Shown here piece by piece: positions 56,272-64,000 of a DNA stretch of 64,000 bases. The notes beneath the pieces were generated by a model. It was not told the origin of the DNA and did no database searches. It saw only the letters and a program-made list of their open reading frames with translations. The position numbers and the translations under genes are program-made. The DNA is from Alteromonas halophila (lineage in GTDB: Bacteria; Pseudomonadota; Gammaproteobacteria; Enterobacterales; Alteromonadaceae), in the NCBI RefSeq assembly GCF_014651815.1, contig NZ_BMXP01000004.1, positions 228,304 to 292,303 on the forward strand, written 5' to 3'. The stretch's first letter is position 1. Each line of letters starts with the position of its first letter.

Positions 56272-57543
56272 TTAGCGCCCGCTTTGTGCTGAGGAAGCAG
56301 CGGAAGACTGTGTCTTACCCTGCAGATTACTGCTGCTGGCCGACAGGCTCTTTGCTTTCACCGGCGCACCATCGCGCAGTGTCATGGTCCCTTCAACAAT
56401 CACTTTGTCACCTTTCTGCAGTCCCTCTTCAATGATCCACTTGTCCTTGTAGGCGACGCCGGTTTTTACCGCTCGCTTAGCGGCCTTATTGCCGTTCGCT
56501 ACAACCCACACATGCTTAGCACCATTTCTGCCAATTTGTACACTTTTTTGCGGCACAACCAGCGCGTCAGATGATGCCAGATCTTCGATCGCGGCACGTA
56601 CAAACAGACCCGGCAACAAACGGTTGTCAGGGTTTGGAAACACCGAGCGAATGCGAATAGCACCGGTTTGTTCATTAACCGCCAGATCGGTCGCATCCAG
56701 CTTTCCTTTATGCGGATACGGTTCGCCAGACTCAGAGAAAAACAAGCTGACCGAAAAGTCACTGTCGTTGCGTTTTTGTATGCGTGATTCTATCAGGCGC
56801 GCCTTCAGTTGCTGCGCGTCGCTGACCGACTGTGACAAATCGACATACACAGGATCAAGCTGACGAATGACGGCCAGCGGCGCTTGCTGCTGCTGGGTTA
56901 CCAGTGCACCTTTGGTGACACTGGAAGGCCCGATAAAGCCGCTGATCGGTGCATAAACTTTGGTATAAGCGAGATTTATTTTGGCCGACTTTACTTCTGC
57001 CTCTGCCTGACTCACCGACGCTTTTGCCTGCTGAAGTTCCATTTTGGCATTATCGAATTCCTGTTCACTGAGTACTTTCTTAGCGGCCAGACCGTCGTAC
57101 CGGTCAACGACAGACTGCGCATTCGCCACCGCCGCTGTGGCACTTTCCAGATTTGCCTGCGCCATGGCCAGATCGGCCTCGTAGCGCTCCGGATCAATCT
57201 GATACAGTTGCTCGCCTTCTTCCACCAGCGACCCTTCCTCAAACAGCCTGGCCTGAATAATACCGCCTACCTGCGGCCTGATTTGCGCGACGCGGTAAGA
57301 GACCACCCGGCCAGGCAATTTTTCGGTATAGCCTATTTTTTCAGGTGAAACAGTGATAAAACCAACCGGCACTGGCTGTGCCTGTCCTCCGCCTGGCGCC
57401 CCGCCGCCAGCGTTACCCTGCTGCGATGAGTTATCGTCACTGCAGGCACTCAGTAAAAGCATCAGTGCCAGTGCGAATACGTAACTGCTACTTAGTGAAA
57501 TAGCCCTGAATACATGGTGAATAATTGAAGAGCGTTGCGCCAT
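56272..57543 (-). CDS. RND efflux periplasmic adaptor (AcrA/MexA type)
   Basis: A 423-aa membrane-fusion protein with a lipobox (LMLLLSAC, C34), a lipoyl half-motif (RPQVGGIIQARLFEEGSLVEEGEQL), a coiled-coil hairpin (about 105-180), the second lipoyl half (YAPISGFIG) and a C-terminal beta-barrel with RNGAKHVWVV. A Ser/Gln-rich tail is unusual but harmless. It is the upstream gene of the pair. Confidence 0.94.
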   Translation of the reverse strand: MAQRSSIIHHVFRAISLSSSYVFALALMLLLSACSDDNSSQQGNAGGGAPGGGQAQPVPVGFITVSPEKIGYTEKLPGRVVSYRVAQIRPQVGGIIQARLFEEGSLVEEGEQLYQIDPERYEADLAMAQANLESATAAVANAQSVVDRYDGLAAKKVLSEQEFDNAKMELQQAKASVSQAEAEVKSAKINLAYTKVYAPISGFIGPSSVTKGALVTQQQQAPLAVIRQLDPVYVDLSQSVSDAQQLKARLIESRIQKRNDSDFSVSLFFSESGEPYPHKGKLDATDLAVNEQTGAIRIRSVFPNPDNRLLPGLFVRAAIEDLASSDALVVPQKSVQIGRNGAKHVWVVANGNKAAKRAVKTGVAYKDKWIIEEGLQKGDKVIVEGTMTLRDGAPVKAKSLSASSSNLQGKTQSSAASSAQSGR

Positions 57544-57766
57544 TATCCTGCTGCCCGTTAAGCTGACTGTTACTAATCACTGACTACGGACAGTGACTGT
57601 ATTTGATTTATATTACGAATCAGCTACTTGCTACGACGGGTGTGAAGTGCCCGATCAGTATTGGTGGGATGACAAATAGTTAAGGTGAATTAATAAGGTA
57701 AGCTGCCATGCGCAGAAAAAGACAAAGAGGCCCGTTAACCTTTGCCCCTTTGTCGGTAGCTAAGCG

Positions 57767-58024
57767 TCAGGATAGCTGCTTTTTCACTCTGGCTGGCAGG
57801 TATTTCTCAACAGCCCTGCCGGTTACCGACCACACCAGTAACGCGGACCAGGCCACCAGAGATAATCCAGCCGGGACACAGGCTACAGCAATCAGCTTTG
57901 CCTGTTTTCGGTTAAACAGTAATGCCAGCCCTGCTGGCAGAAACCAGACGACGGCGACCAGTGCACTGAGTAATAGCAGTTGCAGCCCGCTTACGCTCTG
58001 AAGTTGAGTTAAAAAATCGGTCAT
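57767..58024 (-). CDS. Small membrane protein, Imm_superinfect-like
   Basis: An 85-aa protein with two membrane helices. FLPAGLALLFNRKQAKLIAV and PAGLSLVAWSALLVWSVTG resemble the superinfection-immunity domain (PF14373). Family members range from phage T4 Imm to bacterial proteins of unknown role. It stands alone between the efflux operon and creA. Confidence 0.6.
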   Translation of the reverse strand: MTDFLTQLQSVSGLQLLLLSALVAVVWFLPAGLALLFNRKQAKLIAVACVPAGLSLVAWSALLVWSVTGRAVEKYLPARVKKQLS

Positions 58025-58184
58025 GTCATATTTCCTGTGGTGGTGTTCTCATCTCTCTAGTCTTGGTAAACCGATATTTATTACAGATTATTTGGTCTGG
58101 CTGTGGAGCGGGTTTTACGTCACACTCCAACATACTGGTCCGTACCAGCATTTTTACGCGTAGCAATTACAAGGAACTCTCATC

Positions 58185-58652
58185 ATGCGCCAACTTGGAT
58201 TCATTTTTTTTCTGCTTGTACTTAGCGGCTGTGACAGCAATGAAGTTGGCGATGTGTCGCTGGGTATCTTTACGACCAAAGACATCAAACTGGATGCCTT
58301 TACTGATCCGGTGGTAACCGGGGTGACCTGCCATGTATCCAGCATCGAAGCCAATCTGGACTTCTCTGATCCGTCTGACAGTGCCATTGCCTGTCGTCAG
58401 ACCGGGCCTATCACTGCGGATATGCTTGCCAGGATTAAAACCGGCAAAGACGGCGAGGTTTTGTTCACCAAATCAAAAAGCATCTTTTTCAAACGCATGA
58501 AGATACGCCGAATTCTGGATGCCGAAAACCAGACACTCATGTATCTGTCGTACTCCACGAAAGAAACGTCCGGCAGCTTTAAGCATAGCCTGTCTACGGT
58601 TCCGCTGTGGGGGACCGATGCGTACGGCGCAGTGAAGGTTGAGGTGAACTGA
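58185..58652 (+). CDS. creA: CreA family protein
   Basis: A 155-aa protein beginning with a lipoprotein-type signal (FIFFLLVLSGCDSNEVG) and carrying the CreA core (DVSLGIFTTKDIKLDAFTDP, GVTCHVSSIEANL, SDPSDSAIACRQTGPI). The CreA family is conserved and uncharacterised; in E. coli it neighbours the creBCD system, which is not seen here. AAGGAAC lies upstream. Confidence 0.9.
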   Translation: MRQLGFIFFLLVLSGCDSNEVGDVSLGIFTTKDIKLDAFTDPVVTGVTCHVSSIEANLDFSDPSDSAIACRQTGPITADMLARIKTGKDGEVLFTKSKSIFFKRMKIRRILDAENQTLMYLSYSTKETSGSFKHSLSTVPLWGTDAYGAVKVEVN

Positions 58653-58851
58653 GCTGGAAAATACAATGAACTTAGGCAACGCGCACCTTTCAACGCTATT
58701 AATGCGCAAAAATATAACCACCAACCTCCGAATCGGACAATTATGCGCACAAAAATGCACGCTATAAAATTTAATTAAAGTATTAATTTAATGTGCTAAA
58801 ATTTACACACAAATAGCTTAAAGACACTTAGCGCGCAATAAAAGTGACATT

Positions 58852-59178
58852 ATGAAATTTAATACAGCGCCCGTTTCAGCCATCACCCAGGAGCTGGGGA
58901 GTCGCCTCAAGCGGGCCCGCCTCAATAAAAATCTAACCCAGCAGGAAGTAGCAGATAAAGTCGGCGTAGCGCGTCGCACCCTTGTCGCCGCAGAGCAGGG
59001 TAACGCACGCCTCGATACCTTTGTCGGCATTATGCAAATTCTGGGGGTCGCCGATCAGCTTAACCTGTTTTTACCGGAACAGGACATATCTCCTCTGCAA
59101 CTGGCCAAACTCAAAGGTAAACAACGACAGCGCGCCAGCGGTCACCTTAGTCCTGATGAGGATATGGAACAATGGTAA
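58852..59178 (+). CDS. hipB: HipB-like antitoxin (XRE family)
   Basis: A 108-aa protein with a helix-turn-helix (LGSRLKRARLNKNLTQQEVA, VGVARRTLVAAEQGNARLD) and a tail ending SPDEDMEQW. It overlaps hipA by 7 bp. It represses its operon and neutralises HipA in the known family. An AT-rich region with an extended -10-like element (TGCTAAAAT, 58794-58802) precedes it. Confidence 0.9.
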   Translation: MKFNTAPVSAITQELGSRLKRARLNKNLTQQEVADKVGVARRTLVAAEQGNARLDTFVGIMQILGVADQLNLFLPEQDISPLQLAKLKGKQRQRASGHLSPDEDMEQW

Positions 59179-60488
59179 GTGAGGTCGTCAACGTCAGATA
59201 CCAGGACCAGACTATTGGCGCGGTAAGTTTTGACAGCGAAAAAGGCTACGGCAGCTTTGAATATACCCCCAGCTTTGTTCGCACCGGCATTGAGCTGTCG
59301 CCCATCGAAATGCCGCTGAGCGACAGAGTATACAGCTTCCCGGCACTCCCCTACCCAACTTTCAAAGGGTTACCTGGTATGCTGGCAGACTCCCTGCCCG
59401 ATGACTTCGGTAATGCGGTGATGAATGCCTGGGTGGCCGCCCAGGGAAAATCGCCTAAGGATATCACGCCGTTGCAGCGCCTTCAGTACACTGGCAGGCG
59501 TGGTATGGGCGCACTTGAGTACACCCCACCACTTAATAAGGACATTTTTTCCAGTGCGCATCGCCTGGAAATAGACAGCCTGGTGACCATTGCGCAGGAG
59601 GTGCTCGACAGCCGCGGTAACTTTGAAGTTGAGCTGAAACAGCATGGGCAGGAAGATCGCGAGGCCATGTTTGAGTTAATGTCAGTGGGGATGAGTGCCG
59701 GTGGCGCCAGACCCAAAGCTGTGCTGGCCTTTAATCATGACTTTACCCAGGTGCGCTCCGGGCAGGCGGAGGTGCCCGCAGGCTTTGAGCATTACCTGAT
59801 GAAGTTCGACGGGGTCAGCGAACACAACACCGGCAAAGAGACCTTTGGCGACCCCTCAGGCTTTGGCGTTATGGAGTATGTGTACTACCTTATGGCAACT
59901 GCGGCCGGCATTGAAATGGAAGATTGCCGACTGCTGCCCGAGGGCAACCGCCGCCATTTTATCACCCGCCGGTTTGACCGGAATAATAATGACAAACGCC
60001 ATATCCAGACACTCAACGGCATCGCCCATGTCGACTATAAAAGCCCGGGGTCTTTCTCGTACGAAGAACTTTTTCATGTGGCCAGACAACTGAAGTTAAG
60101 CCGGCACGAAGCTGAGCAGCTGATCCGGCGCATGTGTTTTAATATTGTCGCGCGCAATCATGATGATCACGCTAAAAACGTTGCTTTTATGTTAGATGGC
60201 AAAAAATGGAAGCTGGCCCCTGCATACGATGTGGCTTACAGTTACAAGCCCGGCAGCAAATGGGTAAACTGCCACTGGATGAGCCTGAACGGCAAGCGCG
60301 ACGACTTCACCCGGCGTGACTTTCACCAGCTCGGTCACTTTGGCAAAATCTTCAGCCCTGACCAAATCGACGCTATCCTTGATGAAACCATCGAGCAGGT
60401 TTCTCAGTGGCGGACTCTGGCAGAGGCGCAGGAAGTACCAGCAGCGCTGATTGATGAAGTGGAAGCGAATCTGCGCCTGGGTATATAA
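59172..60488 (+). CDS. hipA: HipA-type Ser/Thr kinase toxin
   Basis: A 438-aa kinase of normal length. Features: YTGRRGMGALEYTP, the P-loop-like SAGGARPKAVLAF, MKFDGVSEHN, the catalytic ARNHDDHAKN and the DFG-like LAPAYDVAYS. In the known family it phosphorylates glutamyl-tRNA synthetase or related targets and causes growth arrest. ATG 59172 starts inside hipB. Confidence 0.94.
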   Translation: MVSEVVNVRYQDQTIGAVSFDSEKGYGSFEYTPSFVRTGIELSPIEMPLSDRVYSFPALPYPTFKGLPGMLADSLPDDFGNAVMNAWVAAQGKSPKDITPLQRLQYTGRRGMGALEYTPPLNKDIFSSAHRLEIDSLVTIAQEVLDSRGNFEVELKQHGQEDREAMFELMSVGMSAGGARPKAVLAFNHDFTQVRSGQAEVPAGFEHYLMKFDGVSEHNTGKETFGDPSGFGVMEYVYYLMATAAGIEMEDCRLLPEGNRRHFITRRFDRNNNDKRHIQTLNGIAHVDYKSPGSFSYEELFHVARQLKLSRHEAEQLIRRMCFNIVARNHDDHAKNVAFMLDGKKWKLAPAYDVAYSYKPGSKWVNCHWMSLNGKRDDFTRRDFHQLGHFGKIFSPDQIDAILDETIEQVSQWRTLAEAQEVPAALIDEVEANLRLGI

Positions 60489-60672
60489 ATAAACAAAAGC
60501 AGTGAGTTACCTGCAAGTGGGGCAATTCATGTTTGTTGACAAAATGGCCGGCAACCGTGACTATTAGCCTGGTTAGTTAGATTGATAGACACGGACTGTA
60601 ATCATCAAATCGCTCATCTATTATTTCATTACGATTGCTGAAAGTCAGCGCTGGGGAAAGGTTGGCCTTTGG

Positions 60673-61947
60673 GTGCGCGCTGCTGCACTGGTGTTTCTTA
60701 TACTACTCGACCCGTTCAGGATCACCACAGCCACAGATAATGCGTCTGCTGACATTTTAAACCGCGTTAATGCGCTCTATTATTCGGCGACAGGCCAGAA
60801 TGAGCTGGCCGTGGTATTAATTAATGACGATTACTTAACTAACAATAACCTGACGTGGCCCCTGTCCTACAGTCAGCAGTCCGTGTTGATACGGCAAATT
60901 CTGCGATATCAGCCAAAGGGGCTCTTTGTTGATCTGCTGTACACGCATGACCGGTCCGCCACAGGCGATTCTCCACAACCTCTGATTAATGTACTTGAAC
61001 GCTATGGTGGGCGGACCCCCATCTATCTTCCGAAAGTGAAAAATTCGGCATTTTCACAGGATGACTTATTTGCAGAAACCCGGCCTGTCATGGTGCAGTG
61101 GGACGGACACGAACAGTATTACCCACCGCAGGTCGATGGAGTGTCAACACCCGCATTCGAACTCTACGCACAGTATTGCCAGGACACAGCATCATGTTCA
61201 GCGATACCCACTTCCACAGCACCGCCGCTTGCCATCCAATGGGGGATGGATCTTTCCGATGCGCAGGACAGCCTGACCGATAACAACAATTGTATGCGTA
61301 CCAATAATGCACTGGTCATGACCTCAAAGATCCTGCTTTCGGAGGTATTCTGGAAGCTGGTACCAGAGTGGCGACAGCGCTGTGCCTATTCAATCACGCT
61401 GCCGCCAGACTATTTGTCAGCGACCAGTTCTGAAGAAAAGGCGTACCTGTCGTCACTGCTAAAAGACAAGTTTGTGATGCTCGGGGCGCTGATTCAGGGT
61501 GCGCGCGACGAAGTCTATTCGCCGGTTCACGGCAAGATTGCCGGCGTATATTTTCACGCCATGGCGCTTGATAACCTGCTCACCTATGGAGATGCGTACT
61601 TCAGGCCCGCGCCCGGTATCTGGAACAATATCGATTTAGCCGATGTTACTGACTGTGTGTTGTTTTTGATCGTGCTTATGTGGCGCGAGAAGGTCTCTCA
61701 ACACCAAACGAGTCGTCCTGAGGATAAGGTATCCAGAAGGCGCATCGTCTTCTCGGCACTAGGGCTAATTCTTATATTACTCGCAGTTGTCTTCGTATTT
61801 TCGTACTGGCTAAACTTCCAGCCTATCAACTGGGTTGCACATCTGATTCTTATTCTTTCTATTCTGACAGTAAAAATAAGGCTATTTACGCCACTAAAAA
61901 AAGCCATCTCGCACCTTAAAGGTTATACCAAGGAGAAATTTGTATGA
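60673..61947 (+). CDS. CHASE2-domain membrane protein
   Basis: A 424-aa protein with an N-terminal helix (AAALVFLILL), a periplasmic CHASE2 sensor (about 20-300; QSVLIRQILRYQPKGLFVDLLY, MLGALIQGARDEVYSPVHGKI) and three C-terminal helices. No cytoplasmic kinase or cyclase domain follows, so it is a sensor without an obvious output. GTG 60673 is only the first standard start: the frame stays open and protein-like upstream to 60589 (...SQRWGKVGLW) without ATG, GTG or TTG, so the true start may be an unusual codon. It overlaps the next gene by 4 bp. Confidence 0.78.
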   Translation: MRAAALVFLILLDPFRITTATDNASADILNRVNALYYSATGQNELAVVLINDDYLTNNNLTWPLSYSQQSVLIRQILRYQPKGLFVDLLYTHDRSATGDSPQPLINVLERYGGRTPIYLPKVKNSAFSQDDLFAETRPVMVQWDGHEQYYPPQVDGVSTPAFELYAQYCQDTASCSAIPTSTAPPLAIQWGMDLSDAQDSLTDNNNCMRTNNALVMTSKILLSEVFWKLVPEWRQRCAYSITLPPDYLSATSSEEKAYLSSLLKDKFVMLGALIQGARDEVYSPVHGKIAGVYFHAMALDNLLTYGDAYFRPAPGIWNNIDLADVTDCVLFLIVLMWREKVSQHQTSRPEDKVSRRRIVFSALGLILILLAVVFVFSYWLNFQPINWVAHLILILSILTVKIRLFTPLKKAISHLKGYTKEKFV

Positions 61948-62318
61948 TGAAGAAACTTACTGTAGCGGCGGCGCTTTTTGTCGCTTTAGGCACGGCTGCT
62001 GAGGAGCCGTTAGCGATTACCGACTTCAGCGTTGAAAATATCGAGACCCTGGATGCACAGGGCAAAGTGCTGGCGACCGTTCCGGTCAGTTCACTGCCGG
62101 ATACCGACATTCCCGTCATTGAAAAAAATGAAGAACTGGATCTCATTAAAATCAAAAACAAACAGGGTGAAGAAGTATGGCTTGATGCGTACTTTGTGAA
62201 GCTCAATAAAGGCAAGGTGGTTGATCTGCCCTGCTACAAAATGAGTGAAACTGATGGCAAGGACAGCAGAGAAACAGGCACGATGGGCTTCGGAGGGACA
62301 TGTGAAGATGCGAATTAA
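61944..62318 (+). CDS. Small secreted protein of the CHASE2 operon
   Basis: A 124-aa exported protein (signal MKKLTVAAALFVALGTAA), then a compact domain resembling an SH3-like fold (LIKIKNKQGEEVWLDAYFV) and a Cys-containing tail. Its function is unknown. It overlaps the genes on both sides (4 and 11 bp), so the three are one operon. Confidence 0.7.
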   Translation: MMKKLTVAAALFVALGTAAEEPLAITDFSVENIETLDAQGKVLATVPVSSLPDTDIPVIEKNEELDLIKIKNKQGEEVWLDAYFVKLNKGKVVDLPCYKMSETDGKDSRETGTMGFGGTCEDAN

Positions 62319-63903
62319 TTCAACCAGACTAAAAGCCACCTTTGTTGCCAGTTCACTGATGGCCTTAACAGCCTGCCAGAGCACCCTTGAAGGCATGGGT
62401 GATGCTGTGACCAATCTTACCGGCGACAGCATCCATAACAATTTTGACGGAAAATATATTGCTCAGCCTCAGGTTGCGAAATACAAAGAGCGCGAAGACG
62501 AGCTCAGTGGCACCGGGGGCGTTATCAGCTACTCAGGCAAAGATATTCCCGCTGAACAGGTGCGTCAGTCGCACGTTGTGCATGCTCCTGCGCTTCAACA
62601 ATACCTGGACGGCATCCTGGATAAACTTGTTGCCCAGTGGGATGGCAGCCCGGTCAACGTGCAAATACAAGTGGTGCATTCACAGTCGTTTGCCCCCTAT
62701 GCAGACTCTCTGGGCATGATCAGCATGCCTGTCGGCACCCTCAATAATGTTGAGAGTGAAGATGAACTGGCGCTACTAATTGCCCATGAAGCAAGCCATA
62801 TCCTTATGCGACACCATGAGCGCGACCAGGTGGTGCAGGAGAATAAAGACAACGTCAACATGTTAGCCAGCGCGGTCGTGCTGGCTAACGTTGCTAAGGA
62901 TACCGACCTGGTTAAACAGGGAGATACACGGACGCTTAAATATAATCCCAGCGAGCAAGGCAGCGACAATATATCCAAAGCGATGATTTATAACACGGTG
63001 ATACAAACCGTATCAGACAGTGTGTGGAATACCGCCTGGAAAAGAACGCAGGAAGACGAAGCAGATTTGCTGGGCTTTGATCTTGCAATTGCCGCCGGTT
63101 ACTCCCCCCGCGCCCACTCCCATGTCCTTGAACGTCTGGAAAACTTCCAGGGCAAACAGGAAGGCATGCTGTCCGCGTTTTGGGAGAAAAAACAGGCCGC
63201 ACTTAGTGGCGCGTTAGAAGCCGGCGATTTTAATGCGCTCGGTAAGGAAGTGGATTCGTTTCTGGCTGAAGGGCTGACAACCTCTCTCGGTGCCGTCACC
63301 GATTACTTCCAGAAGCGTCATATGGCGCCTGACGTGCGGGATGAAAATATGAAAGGCTATGCGATGCGAGTGTACCGCCCTGAAATCAGACGCCGGGTTG
63401 ATGAGCAGGCATGGCAAAACACCAAAGCCTCGCCCGAAGTAAAGGCCGTTCTGGACAGCTACCGACTGGCGTTTGAAGCCTCTAATGCCCTGTCTGCCGG
63501 TGATACGGCAACGGCCATGCGGCTTGCGCGCCAGTCCCAGACCGCGCAGACAAAGAACCACCCGTATATGCGTGAACTGATGTACAACATCCGCCTTGCA
63601 CAGGGGGATCACGCCCGGGCGATGCAAAACCTTGAATTGATTGAGCGATGGCAGGATGCATCCCCGTCACTCGTCGAAATAAGAATAGAACGCCTGATGA
63701 AACAGCAGCGCTTTGACGATGCGCTAAACGCGATACAGCACGCTGAAAAAACCTTTGGCAATGAAAGCATGTTCATCCTGCAAAAGAGTATCGCGCAGTC
63801 AAACCTGGGCAATAATGAGGAAGCGCTTGCTACACTGGAGAAGTGTGAGAAGTACGACGAGATGAAAGTCAGCTGTGAATCACTGAAAAAGCGAATAGGC
63901 TAA
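62308..63903 (+). CDS. M48-family metalloprotease lipoprotein with TPR region
   Basis: A 531-aa lipoprotein from ATG 62308 (lipobox SLMALTAC, C23). The peptidase domain has LLIAHEASHILMRHHE (HExxH near residues 160-164) and QEDEADLLGFDLAIAAGY (third zinc ligand near 249), as in BepA-like M48 proteases. The C-terminal part (about 390-530) is TPR-like. It probably acts in outer-membrane protein quality control; the CHASE2 and small secreted proteins upstream may regulate it. Confidence 0.9.
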   Translation: MRINSTRLKATFVASSLMALTACQSTLEGMGDAVTNLTGDSIHNNFDGKYIAQPQVAKYKEREDELSGTGGVISYSGKDIPAEQVRQSHVVHAPALQQYLDGILDKLVAQWDGSPVNVQIQVVHSQSFAPYADSLGMISMPVGTLNNVESEDELALLIAHEASHILMRHHERDQVVQENKDNVNMLASAVVLANVAKDTDLVKQGDTRTLKYNPSEQGSDNISKAMIYNTVIQTVSDSVWNTAWKRTQEDEADLLGFDLAIAAGYSPRAHSHVLERLENFQGKQEGMLSAFWEKKQAALSGALEAGDFNALGKEVDSFLAEGLTTSLGAVTDYFQKRHMAPDVRDENMKGYAMRVYRPEIRRRVDEQAWQNTKASPEVKAVLDSYRLAFEASNALSAGDTATAMRLARQSQTAQTKNHPYMRELMYNIRLAQGDHARAMQNLELIERWQDASPSLVEIRIERLMKQQRFDDALNAIQHAEKTFGNESMFILQKSIAQSNLGNNEEALATLEKCEKYDEMKVSCESLKKRIG

Positions 63904-63973
63904 GCATACTGGCCTTCTACGAGCTGCGGTTTATCTGCTGGTGACAGCACGGTAAACCGAGCCAAGATTGATA

Positions 63974-64000
63974 AAAAAAGGCGAGCGCATAAGCGCTCGC
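63974..64000 (-). terminator. Terminator at the right edge
   Basis: GCGAGCGC-ATAA-GCGCTCGC (63981-64000), preceded on the plus strand by an A-run, so on the minus strand it is a hairpin then T-run. It probably ends a gene beyond the window. Confidence 0.7.

Overview
The window looks like chromosome of a marine gammaproteobacterium of the Alteromonadales (Alteromonas/Salinimonas-like). Reasons: exosortase (PEP-CTERM) components; glnE close to hldE; a TonB receptor of the Xanthomonas/Caulobacter/Alteromonas type followed by tryptophan-halogenase-like flavoproteins; a GH97 glucosidase; DUF3081. The call rests on protein-family recognition only. No rRNA, tRNA or CRISPR was seen.

Layout. 1-5.7 kb: edge of an exosortase/exopolysaccharide locus (outer-membrane barrel, XrtA-type ATPase), hldE, a GIY-YIG protein and a DUF350 membrane protein. 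5.8-10.8 kb: glnE, a TcpQ-domain protein, a lipid A acyltransferase and DUF3081. 10.9-15.8 kb: four-gene envelope operon (MMPL/RND exporter, LolA-like protein, two outer-membrane barrels). 16-21.7 kb: fadE-type acyl-CoA dehydrogenase, GGDEF-EAL protein, tdk and an SDR. 21.7-34.3 kb: a sugar-uptake locus (34-codon ORF, TonB receptor, two halogenase-like flavoproteins, LacI regulator and, further on, a GH97 enzyme), interrupted by upp, an XRE regulator and a degenerate ADP-ribosylglycohydrolase-like gene. The palindrome TTAATCAATTAA and close variants occur before the small ORF, the receptor, lacI and GH97, suggesting one LacI regulon. 34.3-36.8 kb: DUF2785, DUF4287 and a PEP-CTERM protein.

37,076-50,196 is a 13.1-kb mobile element, the main discovery here. 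Both ends carry GCAAAATCC followed at matched spacing by four GGACCA-like repeats about 22 bp apart, in inverted orientation, and both are flanked by AACAC (a probable 5-bp target duplication). Its core is an operon istA-istB-toprim-tyrosine recombinase. Cargo: three consecutive genes each with an Rx4H HEPN motif (one DUF3644-like), a two-gene module with a PD-(D/E)XK motif bracketed by 40-bp direct repeats, an orphan Rhs toxin tip with a probable immunity gene, a 264-bp MITE, a ParS/MbcA-like antitoxin domain and unknown genes. It looks like a defence or conflict island carried by an enlarged IS21-like transposon.

50.2-64 kb: ordinary chromosome resumes, with an Ig-domain lipoprotein, an RND efflux pump with its adaptor, an Imm-like membrane protein, creA, hipBA, and a CHASE2 / small secreted protein / M48-TPR lipoprotein operon.
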